Source: CBDHDN01 sp965261585 (GTDB lineage Bacteria > Pseudomonadota > Alphaproteobacteria > UBA6615). Taken from it: DNA of 48,698 bases. The notes beneath the pieces were generated by a model. That model had not been told where the DNA came from, made no database searches, and worked only from the letters and a program-made list of their open reading frames with translations. A program made the translations under genes and the position numbers. The stretch spans positions 1 to 48,698 of the forward strand of contig CBDHDN010000007.1 in NCBI GenBank assembly GCA_965261585.1, written 5' to 3'. Positions 6,551 through 15,045 of the stretch are shown one piece after another; positions within the stretch are counted from its first letter, which is position 1, and every line of letters begins with the position of its first letter.

Positions 6551-9175
6551 TCAGGCGGCCTTTTTCGCCGGCCGCTGCTCCGCCAGGCGGCCCTCGCGCA
6601 GCACCAGCACCTCGTCGAACTTCTCGGCCAGATCCTCGTTGCTCAGCATCCAGACGACGCCGCGGCCGGCGCGTTCCTTCAGCACGTTGTCGACCAGCTG
6701 GGCCTGGTTGGCGGCGTCCAGGACCGTGGCGGCCTCGTTGACGATCATCAGATCCGGGCCCTTCAAAAGCGCGCGGGCGAACGCCAGCCGCTGACGTTGC
6801 GCGCTCGACAGCCGGGCGCCGCCGACGCCGACATGGAAATCGAGCCCGGCCTCCATGACGCTGCCGCGCAGGTCGAGCTCGTCCAGCATGGCGCCGGTGA
6901 GGCCACCGATCGTCTGCGCCGCCTGGGCCTGGCCGTAGGCTAGCTTGCCAAACAGGATGTTGTCCTGCAGCGATGCCGCGGTGTTGTAGCGCTGCGGATC
7001 GAAGAACTCGACCGCGTCGGCGAGATCGGCAGGCAGTTCGTCGGCGAACAGCTGTCGGGCCCGCAGCAGCCGTTCGCGTATCGCGTCGTCGATCAGGCCC
7101 AAGCGGTGCTGCGCCGGGATGATCTTGAACGGCAGCGACATCAGCCGGTTGCGGTCGGCCTCGTCAAGCGCGCCGAGTTGCCCGCGCTCGGCCCGCGTCA
7201 GCAGCGTCTGAAACTCCGGCAGGTCGTCGGAGCTGATGAACGAGTACTGCTCGAAGAAATCATGGCCGGGCGGCAGATCGGCGAAGATCTCGACCATCGT
7301 CTGGGCCACCTGGCGGCCCATGTCGAGCCACTCGTCGCTGAGGCCCGCCTTGTCGAGCACCGCGAGGACGTATTGGTTCTCGGCCAGCTTGTCGAGATTG
7401 AACTGGTTGCCGACGGGATTACCGAACAGCAGATTCTCGGCCACCGACGCGTTCGTGTTGTAGCGCTCGCGGTCGAACAGCTCGACAAGCTGGTTGTATT
7501 CGGGCTCGGCCAGACGATCGCGCAGGACGCTGCGGGCCTGCAGCACGCTGGCAGCGATGTCGGGCCGCTGCACCGGGTCAATGCTGCCGCGCAGCCCCAT
7601 CTGATAGACGTCCTCGGCCAGACCGACGACCTCCAGCACGTGCATCAGGCGATCGCCGATATCGTCGGGACTGTCGGCGTTCAGCGCCGTCAGGTCGACC
7701 CAGTCAGCATTGAAGTCGAGATCGGTGTTGCCGGCGCGCGACGCCTCCACAACGTCGTTGGCGCGCAGATCGGCCGGCGCCTGTTCATAGGCCGGGTCGC
7801 GTTGCGGCCGGTGCTTGAGGCCGTAGAGCAGGTTCGCCCGTAGGGTGTCGGCCTGCAGGCTGACGGTCTGGCCGACATAGCCAAGGCGACGGCCGGTAAC
7901 CGCCTCGGGCAGTTGCGCGAGATCGCGACCGGCGATCGACACGCGGCCGCCCGTCGGCACGGCGAGGCGCGCCATGATGAGCGCCAGGAAGTCCTTGCCG
8001 GAGTTGCCGTCGCCGACGATGGCGACATGCTGGTCAAGCCCGATCTTGGCCGTCAGGTTGGCCAGGCGTCGTACCTCGTCCTCGTCGACCAGGGTCACGT
8101 TGGCGAGCTCCAACTCGCCCGAGATCGGCGCCGGATCCTCGGGCTCCTGCTGCTGCAGCTCCTCGTCCATCATGTTTTCGGGGTCGAACTGGCTGACGAT
8201 CTGGTCGTATTTGACGCGCGCGTCCTCGCGCTGTTGGTACCAGCCCAACAGCTCCTTCCACGGGCCGGCCATATCTTTGTGCGCGGCGATCACGGCGACC
8301 AGGGCGCCGAGAGTGAGGCTGCCCGTGATCACCAGGATACCGCCGATCAGGTAGAAAAAGAACGGCGCCAGCTTGTCGATGAAATTGTTGAGGAACTTGA
8401 TGACGAACTTGCGGCGGAACAGCTCGTAGCGGATGTTGAAGATGACGCTCAGCCGGTCGGCGAAGCGGCTCAGCTCGTAGTTCGCCGTGTCGTTGGCATG
8501 CACCTCGACGACGCCGGTGACCGATTCGCCGATATGGTCGGACAACCGCCGGACCTCGCGCAGGCGCTGCTTGGCCAGCGCGCTGACCCGCTTCTGCAGC
8601 TTCGGTATGACGTAGATCTGGACTGGATAGAGCGCCAACGCGGCGAGGCCGAGGCGCAAATCCTGGATCAGGATGAAGCCGATCGCGACAATCAGCTGGC
8701 CGCCGAGGAAGGCCGGGTCGGCGATGGCACCGGAGGTGAAGGCGCCGACCTGCTCGGACTCGGCCGTGATCATCGAGATCAGCTCGCCCTGACTGACCCG
8801 CTTGAAGTGCGGCAGCGGGAAGCGCAGCACCCGCGAGAACAGCTGATAGCGCAGGCGGCGCAGCAGGCGCTCGGCCAGCCGGCCCTTGTAGACGTTGATG
8901 AAGAACTTGACGCCGTTGTTGACGATGACGATCGACAGGAAGGCGACGCACAGAATGATCAGGAACGTGATCTGGCCGACGCCAAAAGTGAACTCGATGC
9001 CGAAGAAACTGGCCGAGAATGGTGGGCCGTCGCCGCCGATCGCCCGGTTGATGATGGCCTTCGGGATGTCGTAGAGCAGGAAGTTCAGCGGGTAGGAGAG
9101 TGCGATGATCGCCAGCAGGAAAAGCTGCTGCCTGCTGCTGTACCGCAGGATGAATTTGAATAGGCTGCGATCCAT
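6551..9175 (-). CDS. ABC exporter-like protein with degenerate, insertion-bearing ATPase domain
   Basis: 874 residues. Residues 1-330 form an ABC type I exporter membrane domain with hydrophobic stretches near 18-35, 65-88, 158-190 and 265-300. The ATPase domain is unusual. Walker A (388-395) ends GKD instead of GK(S/T). The Q-loop Q436 is present. The signature reads RLSSAQ (788-793). Walker B ends VNEA, with N813 for the usual Asp. The H-loop position near 846 is Asn. About 300 residues lie between the Q-loop and the signature and contain two extra copies of the post-Q-loop segment (566-585 and 724-743, both with RYNT and NxLFG). ATP hydrolysis is doubtful. First gene of an operon with the cNMP-binding protein and a methyltransferase. 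Confidence 0.85.
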   Translation of the reverse strand: MDRSLFKFILRYSSRQQLFLLAIIALSYPLNFLLYDIPKAIINRAIGGDGPPFSASFFGIEFTFGVGQITFLIILCVAFLSIVIVNNGVKFFINVYKGRLAERLLRRLRYQLFSRVLRFPLPHFKRVSQGELISMITAESEQVGAFTSGAIADPAFLGGQLIVAIGFILIQDLRLGLAALALYPVQIYVIPKLQKRVSALAKQRLREVRRLSDHIGESVTGVVEVHANDTANYELSRFADRLSVIFNIRYELFRRKFVIKFLNNFIDKLAPFFFYLIGGILVITGSLTLGALVAVIAAHKDMAGPWKELLGWYQQREDARVKYDQIVSQFDPENMMDEELQQQEPEDPAPISGELELANVTLVDEDEVRRLANLTAKIGLDQHVAIVGDGNSGKDFLALIMARLAVPTGGRVSIAGRDLAQLPEAVTGRRLGYVGQTVSLQADTLRANLLYGLKHRPQRDPAYEQAPADLRANDVVEASRAGNTDLDFNADWVDLTALNADSPDDIGDRLMHVLEVVGLAEDVYQMGLRGSIDPVQRPDIAASVLQARSVLRDRLAEPEYNQLVELFDRERYNTNASVAENLLFGNPVGNQFNLDKLAENQYVLAVLDKAGLSDEWLDMGRQVAQTMVEIFADLPPGHDFFEQYSFISSDDLPEFQTLLTRAERGQLGALDEADRNRLMSLPFKIIPAQHRLGLIDDAIRERLLRARQLFADELPADLADAVEFFDPQRYNTAASLQDNILFGKLAYGQAQAAQTIGGLTGAMLDELDLRGSVMEAGLDFHVGVGGARLSSAQRQRLAFARALLKGPDLMIVNEAATVLDAANQAQLVDNVLKERAGRGVVWMLSNEDLAEKFDEVLVLREGRLAEQRPAKKAA

Positions 9176-9355
9176 GTCAAATGTGCCGATTGTGCTTGTG
9201 TTACAGGTCGGAAAGGAATCCGGCTCGCCAAGTCGAGACTAGCGCAGTGATGCCATATAGGTAAATCGCAACGACCGTGTATCAACTGCCCATCTCAACT
9301 TCCGCTTCTGCACGCAACGGCCTTTGTGCAATAGTCGCCGTTCTGTCGCGATAGC

Positions 9356-9366
9356 GGGGGGGGGGG
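9356..9366 (+). repeat. G11 homopolymer directly before a glycosyltransferase start codon
   Basis: Eleven consecutive G (9356-9366) end three bases before the ATG at 9370, where the ribosome binding site should be. Length changes could alter translation initiation; an assembly error in a homopolymer is equally possible. Confidence 0.7.
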
Positions 9367-9369
9367 CAT

Positions 9370-10584
9370 ATGTCGCGTCGCAAACAACGCGTGCTCATCT
9401 ACAGCCACGACAGCTTTGGTCTTGGCCATCTGAGGCGCTGCCGGGCCATTGCCCATAGCCTGGTCGAGCACAATCCCGATGTCAGCGTGCTGATACTTTC
9501 CGGGTCGGCCATCATCGGCAACTTCGATTTCGGCGCGCGTATCGATTTCGTCCGCCTGCCGGGCGTGATCAAGCTGCAGGACGGTGAGTACTCGCCACTC
9601 AATCTGCATATGGAGATCGGGGAGATGGTGGCCCTGCGCGCCGCCATCATCCGACAGACGGCCGAGGCCTTCGCTCCGGACCTGTTCATTGTCGACAAGG
9701 AGCCGCTGGGCCTGCGCGGCGAGGTCGGCGCGACATTGGTGATGCTGAAGGCCCTCGGCTCGGCCCTGGTACTCGGCGTGCGCGACATCCTGGACGAGCC
9801 GGCGCCACTGGCTGCGGAGTGGGCGCGCAAACGGGCGATGCCGGCGCTCGAGACGCTCTACGACGAGCTGTGGGTCTATGGCCTGCAACAGATCTACGAC
9901 CCGCTGCGGGATCTTGGCGCGCCCGAGGCGGTACTGCGCAAAGTCATTTTCACAGGCTATCTGCGGCGCCTGTTGCCGCCCGGCGTAACCCAACCCGCGG
10001 CCTTCGACGGCCGCCCCTATATCCTGGTCACCGCCGGCGGCGGCGGCGACGGCAGCGCCATGATCGACTGGGTCCTGCGCGCCTATGAGAACGATCGCGA
10101 CCTGCCGTACCCGGCATTCATCGTCTTCGGCCCGTTCCTCGACCCGGACCGGCACGCCGCCTTCACGGCGCGCATCGCCGGGCTGAGCAATGTCGACGCT
10201 ATCTCCTTCAACGCCCACCCCGAGGGGTTGATCGCGAACGCGCTCGGCGTCGTTGCCATGGGCGGCTACAACACATTCTGCGAGATCCTCTCCTTCGACA
10301 AGCGGGCCGTCATCGTGCCGCGCACGGAGCCGCGCCTGGAGCAGTGCATCCGGGCGCGGCGCGCCATGGAGTTGGGGCTGGCACAGATGCTGTCCGATAC
10401 GGACGGCCGCGACTGGCGGCTGATGGCGACGGCGCTGCGGCATCTGCCGCAACAGGGGCTGCCGTCGGCGGTCGTCGTGCCGGGCCTGCTCGACGGCCTG
10501 GACAACGTCAATCGGCTGGCCGATCGCATGCTGTTGCGCCGCCAGCGGCCCGGCCCGCATCTGGCCAGCAGCAACTACGCCTGA
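9370..10584 (+). CDS. MurG-like (GT28 C-terminal type) glycosyltransferase
   Basis: 404 residues with a GT-B architecture. The N-terminal domain opens with a strand and the Gly-His turn FGLGHLRR (16-23), as in MurG-like enzymes. The C-terminal domain has the GGYNT-x-CEIL nucleotide-sugar-binding signature near 297-306, and a Gly-rich strand-loop (LVTAGGGGDG) lies near 218. First gene of the + strand glycosyltransferase cluster, divergent from the ABC-like operon with a 194-bp gap. A G11 tract occupies the ribosome-binding region. Donor and acceptor are not predictable. It is similar in design to the glycosyltransferase at 13849. Confidence 0.8.
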   Translation: MSRRKQRVLIYSHDSFGLGHLRRCRAIAHSLVEHNPDVSVLILSGSAIIGNFDFGARIDFVRLPGVIKLQDGEYSPLNLHMEIGEMVALRAAIIRQTAEAFAPDLFIVDKEPLGLRGEVGATLVMLKALGSALVLGVRDILDEPAPLAAEWARKRAMPALETLYDELWVYGLQQIYDPLRDLGAPEAVLRKVIFTGYLRRLLPPGVTQPAAFDGRPYILVTAGGGGDGSAMIDWVLRAYENDRDLPYPAFIVFGPFLDPDRHAAFTARIAGLSNVDAISFNAHPEGLIANALGVVAMGGYNTFCEILSFDKRAVIVPRTEPRLEQCIRARRAMELGLAQMLSDTDGRDWRLMATALRHLPQQGLPSAVVVPGLLDGLDNVNRLADRMLLRRQRPGPHLASSNYA

Positions 10585-10749
10585 ACGGACGCAGGCACGG
10601 AACCCTTGCGCCTGGCGCGGAGCATCGTTGTTATGTCGCTGGTCCTTGGCCTGACGATGTGCCGCGCGGTGTCGCTGGATGCCGAAGGCAGCGAGCATCG
10701 CGTCGATTGGGGCCTGAGCCTGCCGCTTTAGGACCGGCTCCCCAGAAGG

Positions 10750-10772
10750 CCCCCCCCCCGGGGGGGGGGGGG
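10750..10772 (+). repeat. C10-G13 homopolymer palindrome
   Basis: Ten C (10750-10759) followed directly by thirteen G (10760-10772), in the 262-bp gap between two glycosyltransferase genes. It can fold into a very strong stem and the flank adds a smaller GGACC/GGTCC-type symmetry. Rest of the gap shows no gene. It could act as a transcription block, a length-variable tract or reflect assembly error. Confidence 0.7.
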
Positions 10773-10846
10773 TCCCCTGGGGGTCCGCGGCAACCGCTTC
10801 GGATGAACACGAAGAATGACCGCCACAAACGGCCCGCATCGCCGTC

Positions 10847-12094
10847 GTGCTGAAAGGGTATCCGCGGCTGTCGGAGACCTTCATCGCGCAGGAGATCCTG
10901 GGGCTCGAGCAGCGTGGACTCGCGCTCGATCTGTATTCGCTGCGCCGGCCCTACGACCCGACGGACCATCCCATCAATGCCGAGATCGGCGCGCCCGTGA
11001 CGTATCTGCCGGAGTACCTGCATCGAGCACCCGGGCGCGTCGTCAGCGCCTGGCGTGGGGCGCGGCGGCTGCCTGGCTATGGCGCGGCGTGGGCCGCGTG
11101 GCGCCGCGACCTGACACGCGACCGGACGCGCAACCGCGTCCGACGCTTCGGTCAGGCCTGCGTTCTGGCAACCGCCATGCCGGGCACGACGCGGTGGCTG
11201 TACGCCCACTTTCTACACACGCCGGCGTCGGTCGCGCGCTACGCGGCGGTCATGCGCGGCCTGCCGTTCAGTATCTCGGCCCATGCCAAGGACATCTGGA
11301 TCACGCCGGACTGGGAGAAGCGTGAGAAGCTGGCCGCGGCGCGCTGGCTCGTGACCTGCACACGCCACGGCGCCGACCATCTGCGGCAACTCGCCGATCG
11401 GGCAGACGCCGACAAGGTCGATCTCGTCTACCACGGCATCGACCTCGACCGGTTCCCGGCGCGCACGACGACAGCGTCGGCGCGTGACGGGCGCGACCCG
11501 AACGCGCCGGTCGCGCTGCTGTCGGTCGGCCGGGTCGTCGAGAAAAAAGGCTATGACGACCTGTTGGCCGCGCTCGGGCGGCTGCCGCCGGACTGCCATT
11601 GGCGGCTCACCCACATAGGCGGCGGCGCCTTGCGCAAACGCATGATGACATTGGCGGGGCGGCTGGGCCTTGCCGAGCGGATCACGTGGCTGGGGGCACA
11701 GCCACAGACGGTCGTGCTGGAACGCCTGCGCGGCGCCGATCTGTTCGTCCTGGCCAGCCGCGTCGCCGCCGACGGCGACCGCGACGGCCTGCCCAACGTA
11801 CTGATGGAGGCGCAGAGCCAGGGATTAGCGTGCATCGCGACGGCTATCGGCGGCATTCCGGAGCTGATCGAGGACGGCAGGACAGGTCGCTTGGTGCCGC
11901 CCGGTGATCCGTCGGCGCTGGCCGCCGCGCTGGGTGCGCTGATCGGCGATCCGGCGGGCCGGATGCGCCTGGGCGCCACGGCACAGACGCGCGTGCGTGA
12001 ACACTTCACGATGACCGCCGGGCTCGATCGGCTCGCTGCCAAGCTCGGCGTCGACCAGCCCGCGCAGCTGGCCAAGTCCGACGCGGCCCAATAG
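10847..12094 (+). CDS. GT4-family glycosyltransferase; N-terminus apparently one base out of frame
   Basis: 415 residues from GTG 10847. The C-terminal GT4 domain shows VVEKKGYDDLL, HIGGG and the DGLPNVLMEAQSQG acidic (E-x7-E type) region near 310-325. The N-terminal fold begins KGYPRLSETFIAQE, as in colanic/exopolysaccharide GT4 enzymes. In-frame codons upstream (10820-10846) encode ...ARIAVV, the expected first strand, but end at a stop. An ATG at 10816 reads MTAT in another frame; removing one A near 10827-10829 would join them seamlessly. So either the true start is disrupted or the sequence has an indel. The next gene starts 11 bp after its stop. Confidence 0.8.
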   Translation: MLKGYPRLSETFIAQEILGLEQRGLALDLYSLRRPYDPTDHPINAEIGAPVTYLPEYLHRAPGRVVSAWRGARRLPGYGAAWAAWRRDLTRDRTRNRVRRFGQACVLATAMPGTTRWLYAHFLHTPASVARYAAVMRGLPFSISAHAKDIWITPDWEKREKLAAARWLVTCTRHGADHLRQLADRADADKVDLVYHGIDLDRFPARTTTASARDGRDPNAPVALLSVGRVVEKKGYDDLLAALGRLPPDCHWRLTHIGGGALRKRMMTLAGRLGLAERITWLGAQPQTVVLERLRGADLFVLASRVAADGDRDGLPNVLMEAQSQGLACIATAIGGIPELIEDGRTGRLVPPGDPSALAAALGALIGDPAGRMRLGATAQTRVREHFTMTAGLDRLAAKLGVDQPAQLAKSDAAQ

Positions 12095-12105
12095 CGGCGC
12101 GGCTC

Positions 12106-13257
12106 ATGCGCATAGCCTTCTACGCGCCGATGAAGCCGCCGACGCACGCCGTCCCTTCGGGCGATCGGCGGTTGGCGCGGCTGCTGATGCGGGCCCTGGT
12201 CCACGCCGGCCATACGCCGGAGCTCGCCAGTCGCTTCTGCAGCCGCGACGGCCGCGGCGACAGGGATCGGCAGGCGCGTCTGCAGCGGCTGGGCAGCGCC
12301 CTCGCCGAGCGCCTGATCCGCAGCTTCGAGCGCCAAGCCGCGGCCCACCGGCCACGGGCGTGGTTCACCTATCACCTCTACCACAAGGCGCCGGACTGGC
12401 TTGGACCACGGGTCAGCCGGCGCCTGGGCATCCCCTATGTCGTCGCCGAAGCCTCGTCGGCGCCGAAGCAGGCGGGCGGCCCCTGGGATCTGGGCTATCG
12501 CGCGGCGAACGACGCGATCGGCGCGGCCGACGCCATCTTCGTGCTGAACGGCGACGACGTGCCTTGGCTCGAGCCGCTGGTCGGCGAGCCACGCCGCCTG
12601 GTCCGGTTGCGACCCTTCGTCGAGACTGAGCCGTTCGCGGCCGCGGCGCAGGCGCGGGCGCGACACCGCGCAGCGCTGGCGGCCCGCCACGCGCTCGATC
12701 CCGCTCGGCCATGGCTGCTGGCCGTCGGCATGATGCGGGCCGGCGACAAGCAGGACTCCTATGCCGTGCTGGCGGAGACGCTGGCACGTTTGGCGCCGCT
12801 CGACTGGCACCTGCTGGTCGCCGGCGACGGGCCGCGGCGCGGCGCGATTACCGCGGCGCTGGAGGCAGCGGCGCCCGGGCGGACCCGCTGGCTCGGATTG
12901 GTCGCCGAGGCCGATCTGCCGGCGGTCTACGCCGCCGTCGACCTGTTGGTCTGGCCGGCGCTGCGCGAGGCCTTCGGGATGGCGCTGGTCGAAGCCCAGG
13001 CGGGCGGCCTGCCGGTCGTCGCCGGACGCAGCGGCGGCGTGCCGGACATCGTCGTCGACGGATCGACGGGCCTGTTGTGCGCGCCAGGCGATCCGGCGGC
13101 GCTGGCGACGGCCATAGGTGCGCTGCTGACGGATGCCGACGGGCGCCGGCAGATGGGCGAGGCGGCCGGGCGACACGCCGCCGCGGCCCTGAATTTGAGC
13201 GCCGCCGCCGCGGTTCTCGACGCAACGCTGACGCGCGTGGCAGCGCAGCATGGTTGA
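12106..13257 (+). CDS. GT4-family glycosyltransferase
   Basis: 383 residues with a clean N-terminal strand (MRIAFYAPMKPP) followed by a GDRR turn and the GT4 Rossmann domains. The C-terminal donor-binding region REAFGMALVEAQAGG (about 287-301) has the E-x7-E retaining-GT4 pattern, followed by GGVPDIV and GLLCAPGD. It starts 11 bp after the previous GT4 gene and its end overlaps the histidine phosphatase start by 8 bp, so translation is probably coupled. Likely transfers a sugar from an NDP-sugar to a growing glycan. Specificity unknown. Confidence 0.85.
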   Translation: MRIAFYAPMKPPTHAVPSGDRRLARLLMRALVHAGHTPELASRFCSRDGRGDRDRQARLQRLGSALAERLIRSFERQAAAHRPRAWFTYHLYHKAPDWLGPRVSRRLGIPYVVAEASSAPKQAGGPWDLGYRAANDAIGAADAIFVLNGDDVPWLEPLVGEPRRLVRLRPFVETEPFAAAAQARARHRAALAARHALDPARPWLLAVGMMRAGDKQDSYAVLAETLARLAPLDWHLLVAGDGPRRGAITAALEAAAPGRTRWLGLVAEADLPAVYAAVDLLVWPALREAFGMALVEAQAGGLPVVAGRSGGVPDIVVDGSTGLLCAPGDPAALATAIGALLTDADGRRQMGEAAGRHAAAALNLSAAAAVLDATLTRVAAQHG

Positions 13258-13849
13258 GCTGACCATAATCCGCCACGGCCCCACGGCATGGACCGAGGCG
13301 GGGCGAATTCAGGGCCAGCATGATGAGCCGCTGAGCCCGGCCGGGCGCGACGCCGTGCGCGGCTGGCACCTGCCGCCGCACCTTGCGGACCAAATGTGGG
13401 TGTCGAGCCCGCTGCGGCGTTGCCGCGAGACGGCGGCGCTGCTCGGCCACACGGCGGCGGCCATCGAGCCACGGCTTATCGAGATGCATTGGGATACCTG
13501 GCAGGGCCAGACGCTCGCCGAGCTGCGGCGCGCGCTGGGGCCGGCCTTCAAGGCGAATGAGCGCCGCGGGCTCGACTTCCGGCCGGGGTCGGGTGAGAGC
13601 CCACGCGAGGTGCAGCGGCGATTGATGCCGTGGCTGGCGGCCGTGGCCACGGCCGGGCGGGCCACCGTCGCGGTCTCCCACAAGGGCGTGATCCGAGCGC
13701 TCTACGCCATGGCGTCGGGCTGGGACATGGTCGGCGCACCGGCGCTAGAGCCGGCATGGGATTGCGCCCACAGCTTTGCCGTCGCCTCGGACGGGGTGCC
13801 CCGGGTCGTCCGGCTGAACATCCCAATGACCGGGCGCACGCCGCGGTGA
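13250..13849 (+). CDS. Histidine phosphatase superfamily (phosphoglycerate mutase-like) protein
   Basis: 199 residues with the catalytic RHG motif (R8-H9-G10), phosphate-contacting R56-R57 region (SSPLRRC), acidic E78, and the second catalytic His H144 in VSHKGV. This is branch-1 histidine phosphatase architecture (GpmB/CobC-like). Overlaps the previous gene by 8 bp and shares a TGATG junction with the next, so it is part of the glycosyltransferase operon. In this setting a sugar-phosphate or lipid-linked phosphate is a reasonable substrate, but that is inference from context. Confidence 0.85.
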   Translation: MVELTIIRHGPTAWTEAGRIQGQHDEPLSPAGRDAVRGWHLPPHLADQMWVSSPLRRCRETAALLGHTAAAIEPRLIEMHWDTWQGQTLAELRRALGPAFKANERRGLDFRPGSGESPREVQRRLMPWLAAVATAGRATVAVSHKGVIRALYAMASGWDMVGAPALEPAWDCAHSFAVASDGVPRVVRLNIPMTGRTPR

Positions 13850-14979
13850 TGCGAGCGCTCGTCTATGTGCAGCACCTGTTGGGCATCGGCCATCTGATGC
13901 GGGCTGCACGTATTGCCCGGGCGATGGTCGAGATCGGGTTCGACGTCACGTTCGTCACCGGCGGGGTCCCGGTCGCCGGCGTCGTCGTGCCCGGTGCGCG
14001 CCTGGTTCAGCTGCCGCCGCTGACGACCGCCGACGACACGTTCGCGCAACTCGTCGACGACGCCAGGCGCGCGGTGGACGACGCCTACAAGGGGCGCCGG
14101 CGTGAACAGTTGCTGGCGGTGTTGGACGAGACCGCGCCACACGTCGTATTGACGGAGATGTACCCGTTCGGGCGCCGCCAGATGCGTTTCGAGGTCGAGC
14201 CGCTGTTGGAGCGCGCGATCGCGCAGACGCCGCGTCCGATCATCGCCGCGTCCGTGCGCGACATCCTGGTGCCGCGCAAGCCGGACCGTGTGGCGGAGAT
14301 GGTGGACCGGGTGCGGCGCTACTTCGACCTCGTCCTCGTGCATGGCGATCCGCGGCTGATCGGCTTCGGCGAGACGTTCCCGCGTCTGGCCGACATCGAA
14401 GAGCGCGTTCAATACACGGGCTACGTGGTCGACCGGCCGAGCGCGGGCGTGGCAGCCCGAGCGGGCGTGGGCGAGGGCGTCGTGGTCTCCATCGGTGGCG
14501 GCGCCGTCGGCGCCCGGCTGCTGCGTGCCGCGATGGCGGCACGACCGTTGTCGCCGCTCGACCGGGTCGCGTGGCATTTGCTTGCCGGCGAAAAGATGCC
14601 GGCGGAACAATTCGAGACGCTGCGCGCGGGGGCCGGCGGCGGCATCACCGTCGAGCGGACGCGCGGCGACTTCGCGCGGCTGCTGGCAAATTGCCGTCTG
14701 TCGATATCTCAAGGCGGCTACAACACCGTGCTGGAGGTTCTGGCGGCGCGGGTGCCGGCGGTCGTCGTACCCTACGAAAGCGAACAGACGACCCGCTGCA
14801 AGGCGTTGGCGGCGCGCGGGTTGCTGCAGACGCTCGACGCGGCGGCGCTGACGCCACCGGCGCTCGCCGCGGCGATGGCGCGTGCGCTCGCCGAGCCGCC
14901 ACCGCCAATCGACATCGATATGAACGGGGCCGCTCGCACGGCATCACTATTGCGAGAGACCGCAAAGTCATCCCGATGA
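13849..14979 (+). CDS. MurG-like glycosyltransferase (GT28-type C-terminal domain)
   Basis: 376 residues from the ATG at 13849, which overlaps the previous stop (TGATG). The N-terminal domain begins with a strand and LGIGHLMRAARIA (11-23), the counterpart of the Gly-His loop in the glycosyltransferase at 9370. The C-terminal donor site includes VSIGGGAVG near 209 and SQGGYNTVLEVL near 285-296. The frame is open further upstream but overlaps the phosphatase gene and is not family-like. Acceptor and donor unknown; the pairing of two MurG-like and two GT4 enzymes suggests a short oligosaccharide or surface glycan. Confidence 0.8.
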   Translation: MRALVYVQHLLGIGHLMRAARIARAMVEIGFDVTFVTGGVPVAGVVVPGARLVQLPPLTTADDTFAQLVDDARRAVDDAYKGRRREQLLAVLDETAPHVVLTEMYPFGRRQMRFEVEPLLERAIAQTPRPIIAASVRDILVPRKPDRVAEMVDRVRRYFDLVLVHGDPRLIGFGETFPRLADIEERVQYTGYVVDRPSAGVAARAGVGEGVVVSIGGGAVGARLLRAAMAARPLSPLDRVAWHLLAGEKMPAEQFETLRAGAGGGITVERTRGDFARLLANCRLSISQGGYNTVLEVLAARVPAVVVPYESEQTTRCKALAARGLLQTLDAAALTPPALAAAMARALAEPPPPIDIDMNGAARTASLLRETAKSSR

Positions 14980-15045
14980 TTGACGCTAGAATGATTTGAC
15001 GGGTATCCAGCGGCTATCGTCGCAGAAACAATAGCGATACCGAGG

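Noticed and set aside
7913..9163. 416-codon + strand frame opposite the ABC-like gene
   Set aside because: Low-complexity Asp/Gln/Leu composition and no recognisable fold; the - strand has clear membrane and ATPase features.
9295..13681. Several - strand frames opposite the glycosyltransferase cluster (529 and 577 codons among them)
   Set aside because: Antisense to well-supported glycosyltransferases, with composition typical of GC-rich shadow frames.
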